Positions 1 through 12,220 of a stretch of DNA of 64,000 nt are shown here, piece by piece. Below the pieces are notes generated by a model, which saw only the letters and a list, made by a program, of their open reading frames with translations, was not told where the DNA came from and ran no database searches. Positions within the stretch are counted from its first letter, which is position 1; each line of letters begins with the position of its first letter. Source of the DNA: Seiridium cupressi (taxonomy: Eukaryota; Ascomycota; Sordariomycetes; Amphisphaeriales; Sporocadaceae); the NCBI GenBank assembly GCA_036674765.1, contig JARVKI010000002.1, positions 806,001 through 870,000 on the forward strand, in the 5' to 3' direction. The position numbers were made by a program, and so were the translations under genes.

Positions 1-1478
1 ACATTGAAACCGTGCAGACACTCGAGTGCGCAGAGAAGCTCGGCCGTGTAAAATCGTGCGCGGTTAACGTCGAATCGCTGTTCCTTCTGCAGATGGTGGA
101 ACAACTCGCCACCGTTGACGAAGGCCAGAACAAAGTACAGCTTTTCTGGGGATTGGAAAGTGAACTTGAGCGGTACGATGAAGGGGTTGTTGATCTGAGC
201 AAGCACAGATCTCTCGGCCAAAGTATGAGCGACCTCGGACCGCGAGATGATGTGTGCTTTGCGAATCGTCTTGAGAGCATAGATACGACTAGTATCCTTC
301 TTGCGTACTTGCATGACCTTGCCAAAGCTGCCCTTGCCCACGACCTTGAGGAGTTCGAAGTCTTCGATCTTCAACTTGCCGGCCCGATTCTCGACGTACT
401 CCACACCGATCTTGAGCTTGCCTGATCCGTACTGAACTTCGTGAAACTGAACACCAGAGTGCCCTAGTTGTCGCTCCCGCTCCGCGAACTCTGCTGCGGC
501 CTTTTCGCGGTCCTTCTTGCTTGCCTTGGGGTCCTCCACGAAGGTGTGCTTCTCCTCAAATCTTGGGTTGATCCGAACGACGCCCAAGAAGATATCTTGA
601 CTTCGGCCAGAACCCTGCGGTGCATTGGGATTGCGCATGTAGAGATGTACAGCTAGCTCGGTGACTCTGGACACATCGAATTTGTACTGGGTGTTATCGC
701 CTGCCCAGAGCGGGTTCTCCGGGTTCCCTGACACTGAGTTGACGAAGACCTGCACCTTGTCGAAATCCAACAAAGCATAGGGAAGATATTTGCTAGAAAA
801 TCTGCCGTGGTTGGAGGGAATCCCTTGGAAGCCACCGCCTGAGGTCTGGGGTCTGCCATTCATGAATGAACCAGGGGTGCCTCTCGATCCCGGCCGTACG
901 GAACCACTGAGTGCGCCGCCCGACGATACCGAACCCTGGTGTCCTTGTGATGCAAATTGCTGGCGGTGCTGTTCTGGTAAGGCAAACCCATGGCCTTCGT
1001 GGAGCGTGACGACCAGGATACCGGGCTTCGGGGGCTTCATGACGGGCTGCTGTACCATGGATTCCGACGCAGCTGGACACCAACAGTGTAAGTATGGGTC
1101 AAGAGGCAGACATTGGAAGTCTCTGGATAGACTTACCAATAGCATTGTCAGGGGGGGCAGGCGTCGACGAGCTTGTCGGCGGTGCTGCCGACAGTTTCTC
1201 GTCTTTATCTGTGATAGTAGATGTGGACGTCGTCCTGGAAGAGAAGATGGAGGGGGGTCCCAGATGGGTCTCCTTTAATTCTATGAGCGAGGTATCAGTA
1301 TGATTCGTTCGCCCAGTTTCGCGGTGTGGTTGCCTGACGGTTAGTGTAGTGTGCCGCATAACGTATCGCATCAGGCCACCGAGGATGCATGTGCACATAG
1401 AGGCCAGTCGAAGAGTGCAAGGCAAGGCATGGTAATCCAAGCGCGGGATCACTTACTCTTGGTGAGTTTCCACGACAT
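1..1478 (-). CDS. schA: Sch9/SchA-type AGC serine/threonine kinase with C2 region, 3' part outside the window
   Basis: Exons in transcript order are 1457-1478, 1137-1280 and 1072 running off the window at 1. The joins give an N-terminus starting MSWKLTKKLKETHLG, and 412 residues are visible. Seen: a Ser/Thr-rich N-terminus (residues 15-60), a C2-like region (about 65-280, with VQVFVNSVSGNPENPLWAG near 161), then the start of an AGC kinase domain (about 288 on) with glycine loop GKGSFGKV (300-307) and ATP lysine in YALK (322). The HRD and DFG motifs lie beyond the window. Known: Sch9-like kinases act downstream of TORC1/PKA-linked nutrient signalling and control growth, stress response and ageing. 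The C2-plus-AGC order separates Sch9 from PKA, and the lack of C1/HR1 repeats separates it from PKC. The first exon is only 22 bp; its phase and the resulting KKLKETHLG support it. Confidence 0.93.
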
Positions 1479-3399
1479 CTTGTCAGGCAGAACGCTGTGC
1501 GCAAGGGTGCCCGTAAATGGCGGTCGATGCTGTCGTGGACGATTGAGGTATTGTATCGCGGGGTCGCCGGGCTTGAGGAGTAAAGGGAAGGACGATGGAA
1601 GGGATAGTTATCGTGAAGCAGTCGCCGACTAAAAAGTGGCAGACTGCAGAGCGAAGGCGAGAGAGGAAAGAAAAGGTGAGTGAGGATCGACAGGTTTCGG
1701 CGAGGCGATGATGTCGGTTTCTAAGGATGTGGTGATCTCTGCTCGAGAGAGCGTGCCAGGGTTCGCGATCCAGTTGTTGGTTGGCTGCCCACCTTTCAAC
1801 TTTTTGGGGGGCTTCCACTGTCGATGGACGGACTGACGTTCGGGTTCGGCTACTCCTCTTCTGGTCCTGGTTCCGCAAAGACAAGACAAGGGGAGATTTT
1901 AGCTCGAGCAGCGATGCCGTTTTAAAAGGGGGGCTTTAGTCCAGCTGTCGGATTGCTTTCTAATGCCCTCTCCAGGTCGTACGTGCTGTGCGTTGCTTTA
2001 GGATCTGCACTGGTTGCGACGTGAAGCGAGTACTGTACCAGGAGTGGCCCAGTGATATGGAAATCACTACAGAGAACGGTCACGTTACCCTCCGAGACAC
2101 AAGCAAGACCAAAGACTCTTTCTTGGATGCCGGCGTCACTAAGTCGTGAGTCGGAAAGAAGACATGGAAAAGAAAGTCAATGTCTAGTGTCACGGTGAGA
2201 TTGAGGGGTATCTCACTCCCTAGAGCAAGGAGCGTGCCCTGGACAGTGAGCAATGCTAGCGGCCCCCAGCAAGGTGGAAGCCAGTCCGGTTGGTTCTGTG
2301 TTGATTTGATTTCACTTCCGTCGGGGTCGGGCTGAGCACTGGAGGGGCTACAAATGGAGTGGACACGGCCGGTCGGACCCCGCACCTGGGCCAGCTTCCA
2401 GTCAGAAGGGCTGAAGGCTGAATGGTGCTGGGCTTCCTAGCGTGGTCTTGCACTTCGGACGGTTCCAAATCCAGCTGACCATCGGTTTGATTGCTTGGAA
2501 ACTGTAAACCTTTGACGCTACATAGGTGTTCATATCTCCTTTGTTCAGACCAATCGAGTGTCAGGTTGTTTGTTTTGTATGCCGTTGCCATGGCCATACT
2601 ATCTGCGCTATTTACCTTGGCTAAGTTCTAACAGTATGCAGCACTATAGCAACACGGTCTAACTTACGCCTAGCTCTGACATCAGTTTATCAGTGGCTGA
2701 GATTTACGAGAACCGTATCAGCAGTGTCCCGTATTGACTCGGGCGCTCAGTTACTTGGCCATATATTAACTTTTGCCGATTTGGGGTCTATTTTGACATA
2801 TTGAGTACGGTCCTGCTGTACGACACAGTGTAATCCATGGCATCGCTTCACTCTACAGTCGTCACAGATTGCGACGCAATGCTGACTGACTGACCGACTG
2901 ACAGCCCCAGCTGGCACAGCACAATGGACACATTGCTTAGCAAGCAGCCCTCTGGTTCTCAGGATTGCCTCGCATAATCCAATGACGGCCGCCCCAGTCC
3001 ACAACTTTGTTTATGTTCAGCTGTGGCATTGCAGACACGAGTTTCGAATAGGCATAGCCTCGCGGCTGAGCCACCTCTGCCGCGCCGCGTGGGTCGCTGG
3101 AGATCTACGCCAAGAGGAGACGGCGAAGGAGGCACACAAGCCCCAAAACGCCACGTGGGAGATGGTGAATCTAACCCTCGGCCGTTCCCGCAAAAGGGGA
3201 AGAATAGGGAGGGTCGGGCATCGTAATAAGCTCCCTCCACTACCAGCGTACATACTCTGGACCAATGTGTCGCGGAGGCCGCCATTGCAACGGTCAGTGG
3301 CGGCATCACGGGCATGTGTCTCCACCCCTATCACACTCACATTGCGTGTTGTATATTATGATTATAATTACCTACAGCCTCGGATCTATCTCTAAGCAT
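1479..3399. other. Intergenic: kinase leader/promoter and DppV 3' flank
   Basis: No gene is supported here. Short open frames on both strands overlap one another and lack family motifs. The part next to 1478 is likely 5' UTR and promoter of the kinase, since Sch9-type genes often have long leaders. A short imperfect TGAC tandem lies at 2881-2904. The part from about 3300 to 3399 is the 3' flank of the minus-strand peptidase gene. Confidence 0.6.
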
Positions 3400-5718
3400 T
3401 CAGTAAGGGCTATCCGCATCACTGATCCCACTGTAATAGTTGATCCACTTGAAGATCTCCGTATGCCAGACGAGGCTGTTCTCCGTCTTAGTCACCCAAT
3501 GGTTCTCGTCCGGGAAATTTAGAAATTTGCTCGGGACACCCTGCACCTGCAGCTGGTTGAAAAGGAAGATGCCTTCACTCTCCGGAAGTCTGTAGTCGAG
3601 CGAGTTGTGGACGACGAAGTGCGGCGTGGCCCACTGGTCCGCGTACAGCAGTGGGTTCCAGTCATAATAGGGACTCCCAGGCTTGAGGTCCACGGACGGT
3701 GAGAACGGGCGTTTGAAATCATGGTCCATGAACCACAACTCTTCCGACGCATACTGGTTCAGAGTTGAGGTGCTTCCGTCGTGCGTAACGATGGCTTTGA
3801 ACCACCTCCCCATCTCATGGCCTTGAATCCTGTTCACCCGGGTTAGTGCTTTGATCGAGACGCAGCAGGGTAAACTAAACATACCAGTTACTCATATAAC
3901 CACCGAACGAAGCGCCAGCATGGATTCCATTCGCCGTATCCACGAAATCAAGCGTCTCGTTGACGTATTTCCATGCATGCACGACGTCCCAGTAGGGATA
4001 TGAACCCCATCTCCCTTGCACGGCATCTGTCAAGTTCTGGCCCCAGCCGATGCTCGCCGACGGGTTTGGTGCCACTACAACGTACCCTTGGTCTGCCCAC
4101 ACCTTGTAGTTCCAGCGTGTGCTCCAACTGTTGGCGTTGCTGCCCTGTGGCCCACCGTGGGTAACGAACGCCAGCGGGTACTTCTTGGAGGAATCGAAGT
4201 CGGCTGGGAAGATCAGCCAGGCTTGCTGCGGCGTCTCACTCGTGTTGGTTGGGTAGTAAAATTCCGAAACATCGGCAGGAGAAAGACCGGCCAATTCCGC
4301 GTCGACTAGGTTTGCTTGGAAGTAGACGGTGTCAACATCCCCGCAGAGACTGACTGTATAGATGTCTCTGCTACTCCAGAGCTTGGAATCAGAGACGAGG
4401 ATCGTGTCGTCGGAGATGACATAGTACCCGGCTGGTGCACCCTCATCCGTGATGTTGGATGGCACATAGTCATCGCCCGCGCTCAATGGAATAGGGAAGA
4501 GTCGAGTACGTCCGAGATCGCTGGCCTCGACAATGACAGTCTCTCCGTCCTTAGACCAGATTGGAGTATCAGGTGAGCGATCCCAGTTGCCGGCTAGACG
4601 AGTGACGTTGAAGTTAGAAGCGTCCGTATTGGCAACATACAGGATCTCGCGGTCCGACTCGTAGTAGATGCCATTCTGCTGCACATAGGCAATCTTGTCA
4701 CTCCCGGGAGAAAAGGCCGGCCCGGATGATGCTCCCTGTGTTTCAGGATATCGAGTGCTGCCACGAGCATTAATTGGGACAGCGTCCGCAGCAGATCCGG
4801 TGAAGGGCACGAGGTAGATCTGGCTGCTGGTGTAATTGGCGATGGGCAGGTTAATATCCTTGCTAAGGAAGGCAACCTTTGTTCCGTCTGGCGAGAGAGT
4901 ATAATCGCTACTACCGCTGTTGTCGAGAGGACTTTCTGCAGAAGTCACATTGCTAATCCCAGTGACATAGTTGGTAAGAACCCCGTCAAATGTATATGAT
5001 GAGCTGTTCAGAGCCTTGGCAAACACACCGCCAAAAACAGCGTTTTTGTAAGGTGTAAGCCAATGGTCCTGGTGACTAAGATTAGTTGTCGCATCAATAC
5101 GCGCTCAATCACGGCCTGACTTACCCAGTGACGGACGAAGATCGAGGTATATATCCTTGCAGTGCTGGCGGGAGCCTCTGCGAGCGCCTCGTTATAGGCT
5201 GTCCCATTGGGGTATGCCTGAGCAGACAGCAGGAAGTGTATATCGCCCGATGATGTTTTCGCCGCTTTGAGCCCGGAGAACGGAGCCGGCAGCGAAGCGA
5301 TGAAGGCAGCACCCGCAAGGTCGGAAACATCGGCCGAGTATATGCTGACACCGCCATCTGCTTCCTCGTTGGTGCCATTCACATACAGAATTTCAGTGTC
5401 GCCGACGAACACAAATTCTGAGATGTCGCCTCCTGCAGGCCATATGGTGATCTCCCCAGTCTTTAGATCGAGACGGTGCCATACAGAAGATGTCTCTTTG
5501 GTCTCGAATGAGTAGTTCGTTGCACTGAATAGGGCAAAATCCTATCGGTGTTGAGCTCCTTCACCCAAAACTCTTATTGTTGATGGATTACTTACTCCGG
5601 ATGGATTGGGCGCAGCATCAGAATACCTATTGGCTGCCAACATCTGCTCAGGCGTAATAGCCCACACCCCAGTGGCAGCCAATGCGGCGACTATAATTGC
5701 TTGAATTCTCGACCTCAT
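3400..5718 (-). CDS. dpp5: Secreted dipeptidyl peptidase V (S9C prolyl-oligopeptidase family)
   Basis: Exons in transcript order are 5596-5718, 5125-5541, 3885-5068 and 3400-3829, giving 717 residues, the usual length for fungal DppV. Residues 1-20 form a signal peptide (MRSRIQAII... ending GVWA). The middle is a beta-propeller-like region (about 40-430), followed by an alpha/beta-hydrolase domain. The catalytic serine is in GASFGGYMSN (Ser567), the aspartate in LDYRLPE (Asp653) and the histidine in DENHW (His685). An intron splits the tryptophan codon right after the nucleophile elbow. Many N-glycosylation sequons fit secretion. Known role: release of N-terminal dipeptides (X-Ala, His-Ser, Ser-Tyr types) from peptides outside the cell. 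The gene stands alone, with no cluster context. Confidence 0.95.
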
Positions 5719-8512
5719 TTTTAGAATTAGTCTTTTGGCTGCGACACGGGCAAAAGTCGAACAGGCCTACCCTCAAAATTACCGACCGCTCTCGAATCCA
5801 CACGCAACTTTATACTTCGTCATTTTCAAGTCTCCCCTGTGTAACCGAGAGTTACACCCACAAAAAAAGCTACCCCGCGCCGAGGGTCGCAAGTCACCAT
5901 CACCCAGCCTCTCTCGTGCATGATTGCGAATCGCGCCAGCGTAGTACTTATCACATCGCAATCGTTGCTGCCTTGCATATGGCCTTGTTTTCCCTGGTCG
6001 CGGCGTCGCCGCGACGTAAGATCGGGTGCAACAATCGAGGCTGTCAGCCTGGGCCGCACTGCGACATACCGCGATAGGCGCATTGTGACGGTCTTGGCGA
6101 CCAGCAACATTGGCCCGACTTGGACGATCCGGATCGAATCTTGATGAGCAATCAATTTGAAATGCGCCCGCTTTGCGTATGCATGGCGACCGCTGGTTCC
6201 GAGGTCTGATATTCGCAAGTTTTCCACTAAATGACTCAAATATCTAGAGAACCAGTATGCAATTTCGCCGATTGACCAAGACTTACTGGCATACTGGAGT
6301 CTTGTAGTAGTCGTTTAGTATAAGTGACCATGAATCTCACAGAAAGCGTAGATATCAGAGTGATAGCATCGTTAACACGGCCGGACAATTCGTGTCACCT
6401 GCGCAGATAACATCCGGAAAGCAATGAAGAAAATTACTAGCAGAACTGCCGATATCATGACTATCAGGCGAGACTATCAGATGATGCTTAACTAGGACCA
6501 GGTTCGCACCAGTCCATATGTACATCGGTAACATGCCAAGAGCCACGTTCCTCGGGCTTTGGAATCTTCCCAAATTATGTCGTCATTTCATGATTTAATC
6601 CTAGAGTATTTAACATGAGAACCACATACATTACTGACTCTATCCGGATGTCTCGATTTCGCATCTGTGCACCACTAGTACGGCTTGGCTGCAGCGTCAA
6701 ATCCGGAATCCTGGTTATCCTAGTAGATGCTTATTCTGAGGTAAAGCAATTTGCTCCGGCGTCCAGTGCAGCGGGACATGTGCCCATGATCGATTGTCTC
6801 TTCATCGTTTCCCAATAGGCGGGCCGAGGCTGTCACTGCCCGCATTGTGCATATGTATCAACGCCACTGTGTCCGTAGAAATCCACATCGTTGGCGGCGA
6901 AAGAGTTTATTTCAATGTTTAAAGCAACCCAGTCCCCTCTTGCCGTGGAACTAGTCGAATCCTCTCATCCACCTTTCGTGTTACTCTGATCTATCTGAGC
7001 TTAGCAAGCTAGGTCCCAATATATCCTCATTTTCCATATGGTGAAGACCACTCCAGAAGACCCTGTAAGCGGTCTCTTATTGAGGGAAGGTGTTGGCAGC
7101 TTGTGCCACAAACGTGATTGATAATGATGTATCCTAATTACTTGTAATTAGTATCTGGTTTTGAGTTTTATGGATTACAATTTTTGTAATGAGGGATAGG
7201 CTGTGACACAGCTAGAAGTTCCAATCGAGTGATGTAGGTTTAGGGCAGTACTATAATAGCAGACGACAGCCTATTTCACAATTAGTAGACCAGAAATAAG
7301 GCATACTACAACCCTAGCCCCTATTCAGAATGACGCTTTCGGATAGGGCGATTATTGAAGTAGTGACCCTTCTGATTAGCTTTGTTCTAGTTTTTACACT
7401 TTTTATTCGTCGGGCTACCCGTAGGAAGTGCGTTGTTGATAGTGGCAGGCTATAATAGGCCCGTTCATCCACTTGTGTGGCCTTAACCCATTAAGTAGTC
7501 GGCAACCAGTATCCTATTGGTGCATGTCAAACGTTGTTGCCGCACATCGTGGACAATGGTAAGACCGGAATCGGCCTAAAAATCATCGCAGTTAGTTGTA
7601 CAGCCAAGTTCTTTCCGAAAGGACGACTGATATGGGAGCGCCTGGCGAGGCATGATAGTATGATACTATATTGCACCCAGTCTCCAGCAGAGAGAATGCG
7701 TCATCATACAGAGGAATGACATAGTATTCGTATCCCGAGCCTGGACGTACGAAAGTTGTCGTGGGGTGAAAGAATTATGGCAAAGTGCTTTGCTCGATGT
7801 CGATGTGATTGTCCTGAAACTGCCTTAATTGTATGTGGCAAATCCGAGAGCCTCTGGTCTCACTGCTTCGAGACGCAACACTCATGCCATAGGGCTTCCG
7901 TGATAGCAGGTTTCAAGTGCGGGGTAGCGATCGCATCTGTCATAGCAAATCTGCCTATATTACTGTATGTATCAAAACATCAGTCACAGCTTACGTTGGA
8001 CATCCTGACCAGTAGCGCCCCACCGATAATAGTACAATGACTCCAGATAATCCATCTGCTCCCAACAGCCAATACTAAGAGATGGATTGATTGAGCCCGT
8101 TGGAATCATTAGAGCTCACATTTCATCTGAAAGGGTGAAACTTTCAGTTACTAGTTCCGTACGCATCGGTATAACCTACCCCTCAAGACTGTTTCGTGAG
8201 GCTGGACTCCACCCATCCGACTTTATGCGGCTGCGCCATAGACCGGTATCACTGATACCGTCAATGGCGATCAAACACCTCCGACTCAGGTTCTTGGCTT
8301 ATCCATGGACTACCGAAAGACATGATCATAGAGTTGACAATCAGGCTAGTAATTAGGCACAATAGACTCAGACAGGACAGAATGATGTCGGCTGTTAAGC
8401 TTGAATGATTGAATTGAAGGACTCCGTTTAATGCTGGCACCTTGTATGCTATGATACTTTTTACCGATGAATATACACCAATCCTTAGCCCACTACTTTC
8501 GTGCTCCCACTC
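5719..8512. other. Gene-poor interval between DppV and the MFS gene
   Basis: About 2.8 kb with stops in all frames and no frame carrying a recognisable domain. The first few hundred bases are the likely DppV promoter. Open stretches at 7534-8356 have no family motif and look random. A 41-codon hydrophobic frame at 7330-7455 is listed separately. No terminal inverted repeats or transposase-like frame were seen by eye. Confidence 0.5.
7330..7455 (+). other. 41-codon membrane-segment open frame, possible gene relic
   Basis: An ATG-started frame encodes a short acidic/basic start (MTLSDRAIIE), then one long hydrophobic stretch (VVTLLISFVLVFTLF) closed by an arginine/lysine-rich run (IRRATRRK) and a stop. 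This resembles the first transmembrane helix of PTH11-like fungal integral membrane proteins, which often begin with similar Asp-Arg-Ala-Ile residues. No following helices are readable downstream, so it is either a relic or a chance hydrophobic frame. Confidence 0.25.
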
Positions 8513-10605
8513 TCAGCTGGTGTCGAAAAAGCTCTTCTCTAATGCCAAAGTAGACAGATCAGCAAGCTCCATTACCTTTCCATCCAACCGTCTCACGTTC
8601 TCCTCCCACTGCCACCACACACAACCAACTGCGCCCGCTACGAAGAACTGCGTGATCCCGATGCCCAGCGCGGCAGAGCTTAGACCTTCCCAAGCCCAGA
8701 CGGCATTAGGAATGCCCAAAACGAAAGCACCGGCGACTAGATTACGCAGACACGACAGCCCAGCGTGCATGTCGACGGTGTTGCGCATACCAACAGAAAA
8801 ACTGATCGATGTGAACGCAGTAGATCGCTGAATCATGGGCCGTATAGTCGCATCCAGGGCCAGTGAGCCGGCTGCCAGCAATCCGAGAAGGAACGAGACC
8901 ACAGGAAAGCTGAGCTTAGAGCCAGTGCCGTCGAGCTGCCAGCTCGGTCCCAGTTCGTTGGAGGTGTCGTCTTGTGAGGCAGCCATAGAGTTCTCGATGT
9001 AAAGTCCAAAAGTAAAGGCGCCAATTGACGCGGTGATGGCCCCGACAGCGAGCGTGGTCGAGTGCATGGAGCTAGTAAATCGTGCCGTGTATAGTGGCAG
9101 AGATAGGGCGACTGCGACAACCGATGCAAAGAGGAACGGCCCAGTAAACAAAGCCCCCATGATTCCGCTCGGCAGCATGAAGGGTACCACAGAAAATAGA
9201 AGCGACAAGGAGCTGGCGAAACCCCACAGAGCGACATGGGGAAGTAGAGACACGGTGAAAAGTAGGAGCGTTGTAGGCGCGATCATGGCTCGTGGCGCTT
9301 GCAAAAGCAACGAACTATCCAAGATCGATGCTTTGTATGTCCATGGTTTCATGCGGGTGATGTAGTCTCTAGCAGCCTCTTTCGAAAACCGAATCCATGG
9401 CCAGTTCAAGCGAGGTCGACTCTGAAGGGAGTCGCGGTTGTACATTGAGATTGTAGTTCTGTCAAAGGTGGATTCTGGCACTCCGAATGCGATAAGCCAC
9501 GTACCAATGGCCAGGAAGATACTCAGTATCTCATATTGAAGGCAGAATCCCCTTGGTCCAGAAGATGTGATACCGCCCAGAAGGGGCGCTCCCCATGTCG
9601 ACGCGACAGATACAGCATTCAGAGCAATGACACGAATATGTAGCTCATGCTCCTATATTGTGTTAGTTACGAAGGTCGATTGGAGTGTCAACGGGGGTTG
9701 GACTGACGAAAAAGGTATCCTGCAAAGATCCCAGGACTAAAGTGTCGAACGCACCCCAACCGATTCCCTGGAATACTCGGGACGCCATGTTCTGCGAGAA
9801 GCTATTCATCACGTACATGCCCCACATGGTACCGATGAACATTATCACCATCGAAGCAAGGTAAACCGGTCGCTTGCCATATATCTTCGCAACCACCACG
9901 CTCATCATCCCGGTCAATGCGGAAATCATTAATGGAACTGCCGTTAGTGCCACTGTGGCAGTGTATGAGACCCCATTGGTCAAAGCAATATCGCTATTGA
10001 CAGTGAAGAACATGGTTTTCATCACACCAACGAGCGCAACCATATGCAGTAGTGCAAAGAAACTCAAGTTCCTTCTCCAAAGAGGCCAATTCTAGCTCGG
10101 GTCAGCTATCTCGATCATGAACTTGGGTGGCAAAACCTACCAGAGGATCCTCCGAGTCATCACTAGGTTGTGGTACCAGCTCAATTTCTCCGTCTTTCCC
10201 AGTCGCATACTTGGTTGGCCGCGGAGTATTGAAGCGAGAGAAAGTGAGCCTCTTTGTAGAAGCGGTCATCGGCCGGGGAGGGTCTTTCGATATTGGTCTT
10301 GGTGGGCGCACTGCCTTGATTGACATGCCGACAGCGACCTTGGGGAGCGACTCCCCAGAAATAGGTGTCCATGGAGGAAACGCGCTCTCCCTGGATTGGA
10401 AGGTTTTTGTCGTGCCTGCTGCTGGTGTCCATGGAGGATACGTGCTTTCTCTTGACTGAGAAGTTGTTGCTGTTTTTGTTGGCGAGGATATGGAAAACGG
10501 ATTCGTCTTATCGAAGGCCGATATTGTCAATGGTGATAATTGTGGCGCAGGCTTCCCTTCCTTCCCAACTTGGGACATTTCTATATCAGATGCCGGGCTC
10601 TCCAT
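8513..10605 (-). CDS. MFS transporter with 155-residue cytoplasmic N-terminal extension
   Basis: Exons in transcript order are 10141-10605, 9708-10091 and 8513-9652, giving 662 residues. Residues 1-155 are hydrophilic, Ser/Pro/Thr-rich and hold a near-duplicate motif (QSREST/AY/FPPWTP at about 49-59 and 69-79). About twelve hydrophobic helices follow, split 6+6 by a charged central loop (about 320-360). An MFS loop 2-3 type motif is present (AKIYGKRPVYLAS, residues about 210-222). The second donor is weak (GTCAGT), but phase and the continuous helix 4/5 sequence support it. Substrate cannot be read from sequence. The neighbouring secreted esterase gene is in the same orientation 1.6 kb upstream, which is weak context for uptake of an aromatic or sugar product. 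Confidence 0.88.
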
Positions 10606-12220
10606 CGCAAATCAGACGTTTTGTTCCAAATTTACTAGATTAAGTTCGATTACTAGTGCCTTCAATATACCTGTCGTACACCTGGTCGACAGATGCTGAA
10701 TATCTCGTATAAGAAACGAAGTGAAAGGGCCAGCCCGTGGTCAAAGAGACCGTGAGAGGAAGACTGATTAAGAGCAGTAAGGACCGGTTGAGCCGGGAAA
10801 GATCAACTTTCAGCGGATAGGTAAGAAGAGAAAGAGAGAAATATTAAAATATTACTTGACGCCATATGCAAAGCAAGTTAGCAGAGTAGCGCCATGACTC
10901 GATGCGAGAGACAAGTCACCTTCAACGAACTTAGTTGAGATGGGGAAGAGATATTGATGGGGCAGGACAAGCATGTCAACGCTCGTTGAAGTCATCATTC
11001 GGAAAAGTGAAAAGGTCCCGGTTTACAGTCATGTTTAGTCGGTGTGGAGGACCTGGTAGAAGATCATACTCCATGCTGCTCTGACGTTTTTCCCGGTTGG
11101 TCGAGCACTTGTAGCAAACGTTTCCCTGCATGAACTGGACGGGCTTTCACGGCGAAGCCCATTGGCTGTTGGTCACAGGCAAAGGCATATGGCCCAACGA
11201 TGCTGTCGCAGAGGTGGTCATAGAAACTTCGCCTTGGGACGAAGGACGGTCTGAGCACCTCGTGCCCGTCCGATGTTGCGGCTCTTGGATGCGTGCTCGA
11301 TGGCGTGTGGCCCTACAAGGAGCCGCCAGAGCCGTTGGAGTGCATTGTGTCGCCGGCCTGCAGGAGACGCACTGAAACTCGCTTGAGGCGGGGCATGTCG
11401 CACAGGCCAGATTCCACAGAACAGACTCCAGAACTCGCTATCTTTAGCGCAACGGCGGCTGACAGATCGAGTCTTTCTTCATCCCGTCGAAAGGGAATCT
11501 AGATGTTTCGATCAATTGTGACGGCGCGTTACTGACGCGGCTTATTTGAGATGATGAGTCTTGACATGGCGGCCCTATGCCCAGGCCAACGTCTTGTCTC
11601 CGCGTTCGCCAAGGTACACCATGTTTCACAGGGGTGGGACCCACTCCGTTACCACTGCTCGATCCGAGATATTTCAGTGGACAACATGTGGCCATGAATG
11701 GTAAAAACTGGCATTGCTGTACGCAATAAAAACCTGCGAAAGTATTAATGTACTGTTGCACAAAGCCAGTGGATGATTGTGTTGCTACGGCGGCCCACAG
11801 CTTGGGATAAGCTTATCTTCCCCCGGGTCAGCTTGGCAACTTCACTATTTTATCATTCAACCAATATTGCAAGGAGGAACATGCGGACTATCCACTCGGC
11901 GGCAGATTTGTCTTGATCCAGATATTGATAGATATACGACAATCGTTCATCGAGACCCGGCGCATATCGCGTAGTTCCATTTACTCCGACAACACTGCCA
12001 CAGTTCCATCGCCAGTACAGCAGTAACATTTCCGTCAACTGTACCAGGACCGAAAGGGCAAGTGAATTATCATGTCAGCCAAGCAGTTACTGCCGCACTG
12101 ACGCCAGACCCTGCATCTTGCTGTATGCATCGGAGTAATCTTTAATTTTGCCATTCTCTGCTTGCTCCTCGTCTGCACCAGAAAGTCCGTGTGACGTCTC
12201 CAACACTGCAAAACGCCTGC
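10606..12220. other. Intergenic: MFS promoter and esterase 3' flank
   Basis: No supported gene. The stretch 10606-11050 is the probable promoter/leader of the MFS gene. Overlapping short frames at 11064-11502 are GC-rich on both strands but show no motif and no splice-linked extension. A polypurine run lies at about 10820-10845. The remainder shows nothing recognisable. Confidence 0.5.

Noticed and set aside
12..1278. Plus-strand open frames across the first 1.3 kb
   Set aside because: They are antisense shadows of the Sch9-type kinase exons, whose motifs are unmistakable on the minus strand.
11064..11502. Overlapping 61-81 codon frames on both strands
   Set aside because: No motif, no splice-linked partner and mutual overlap; treated as chance frames in a GC-rich patch.
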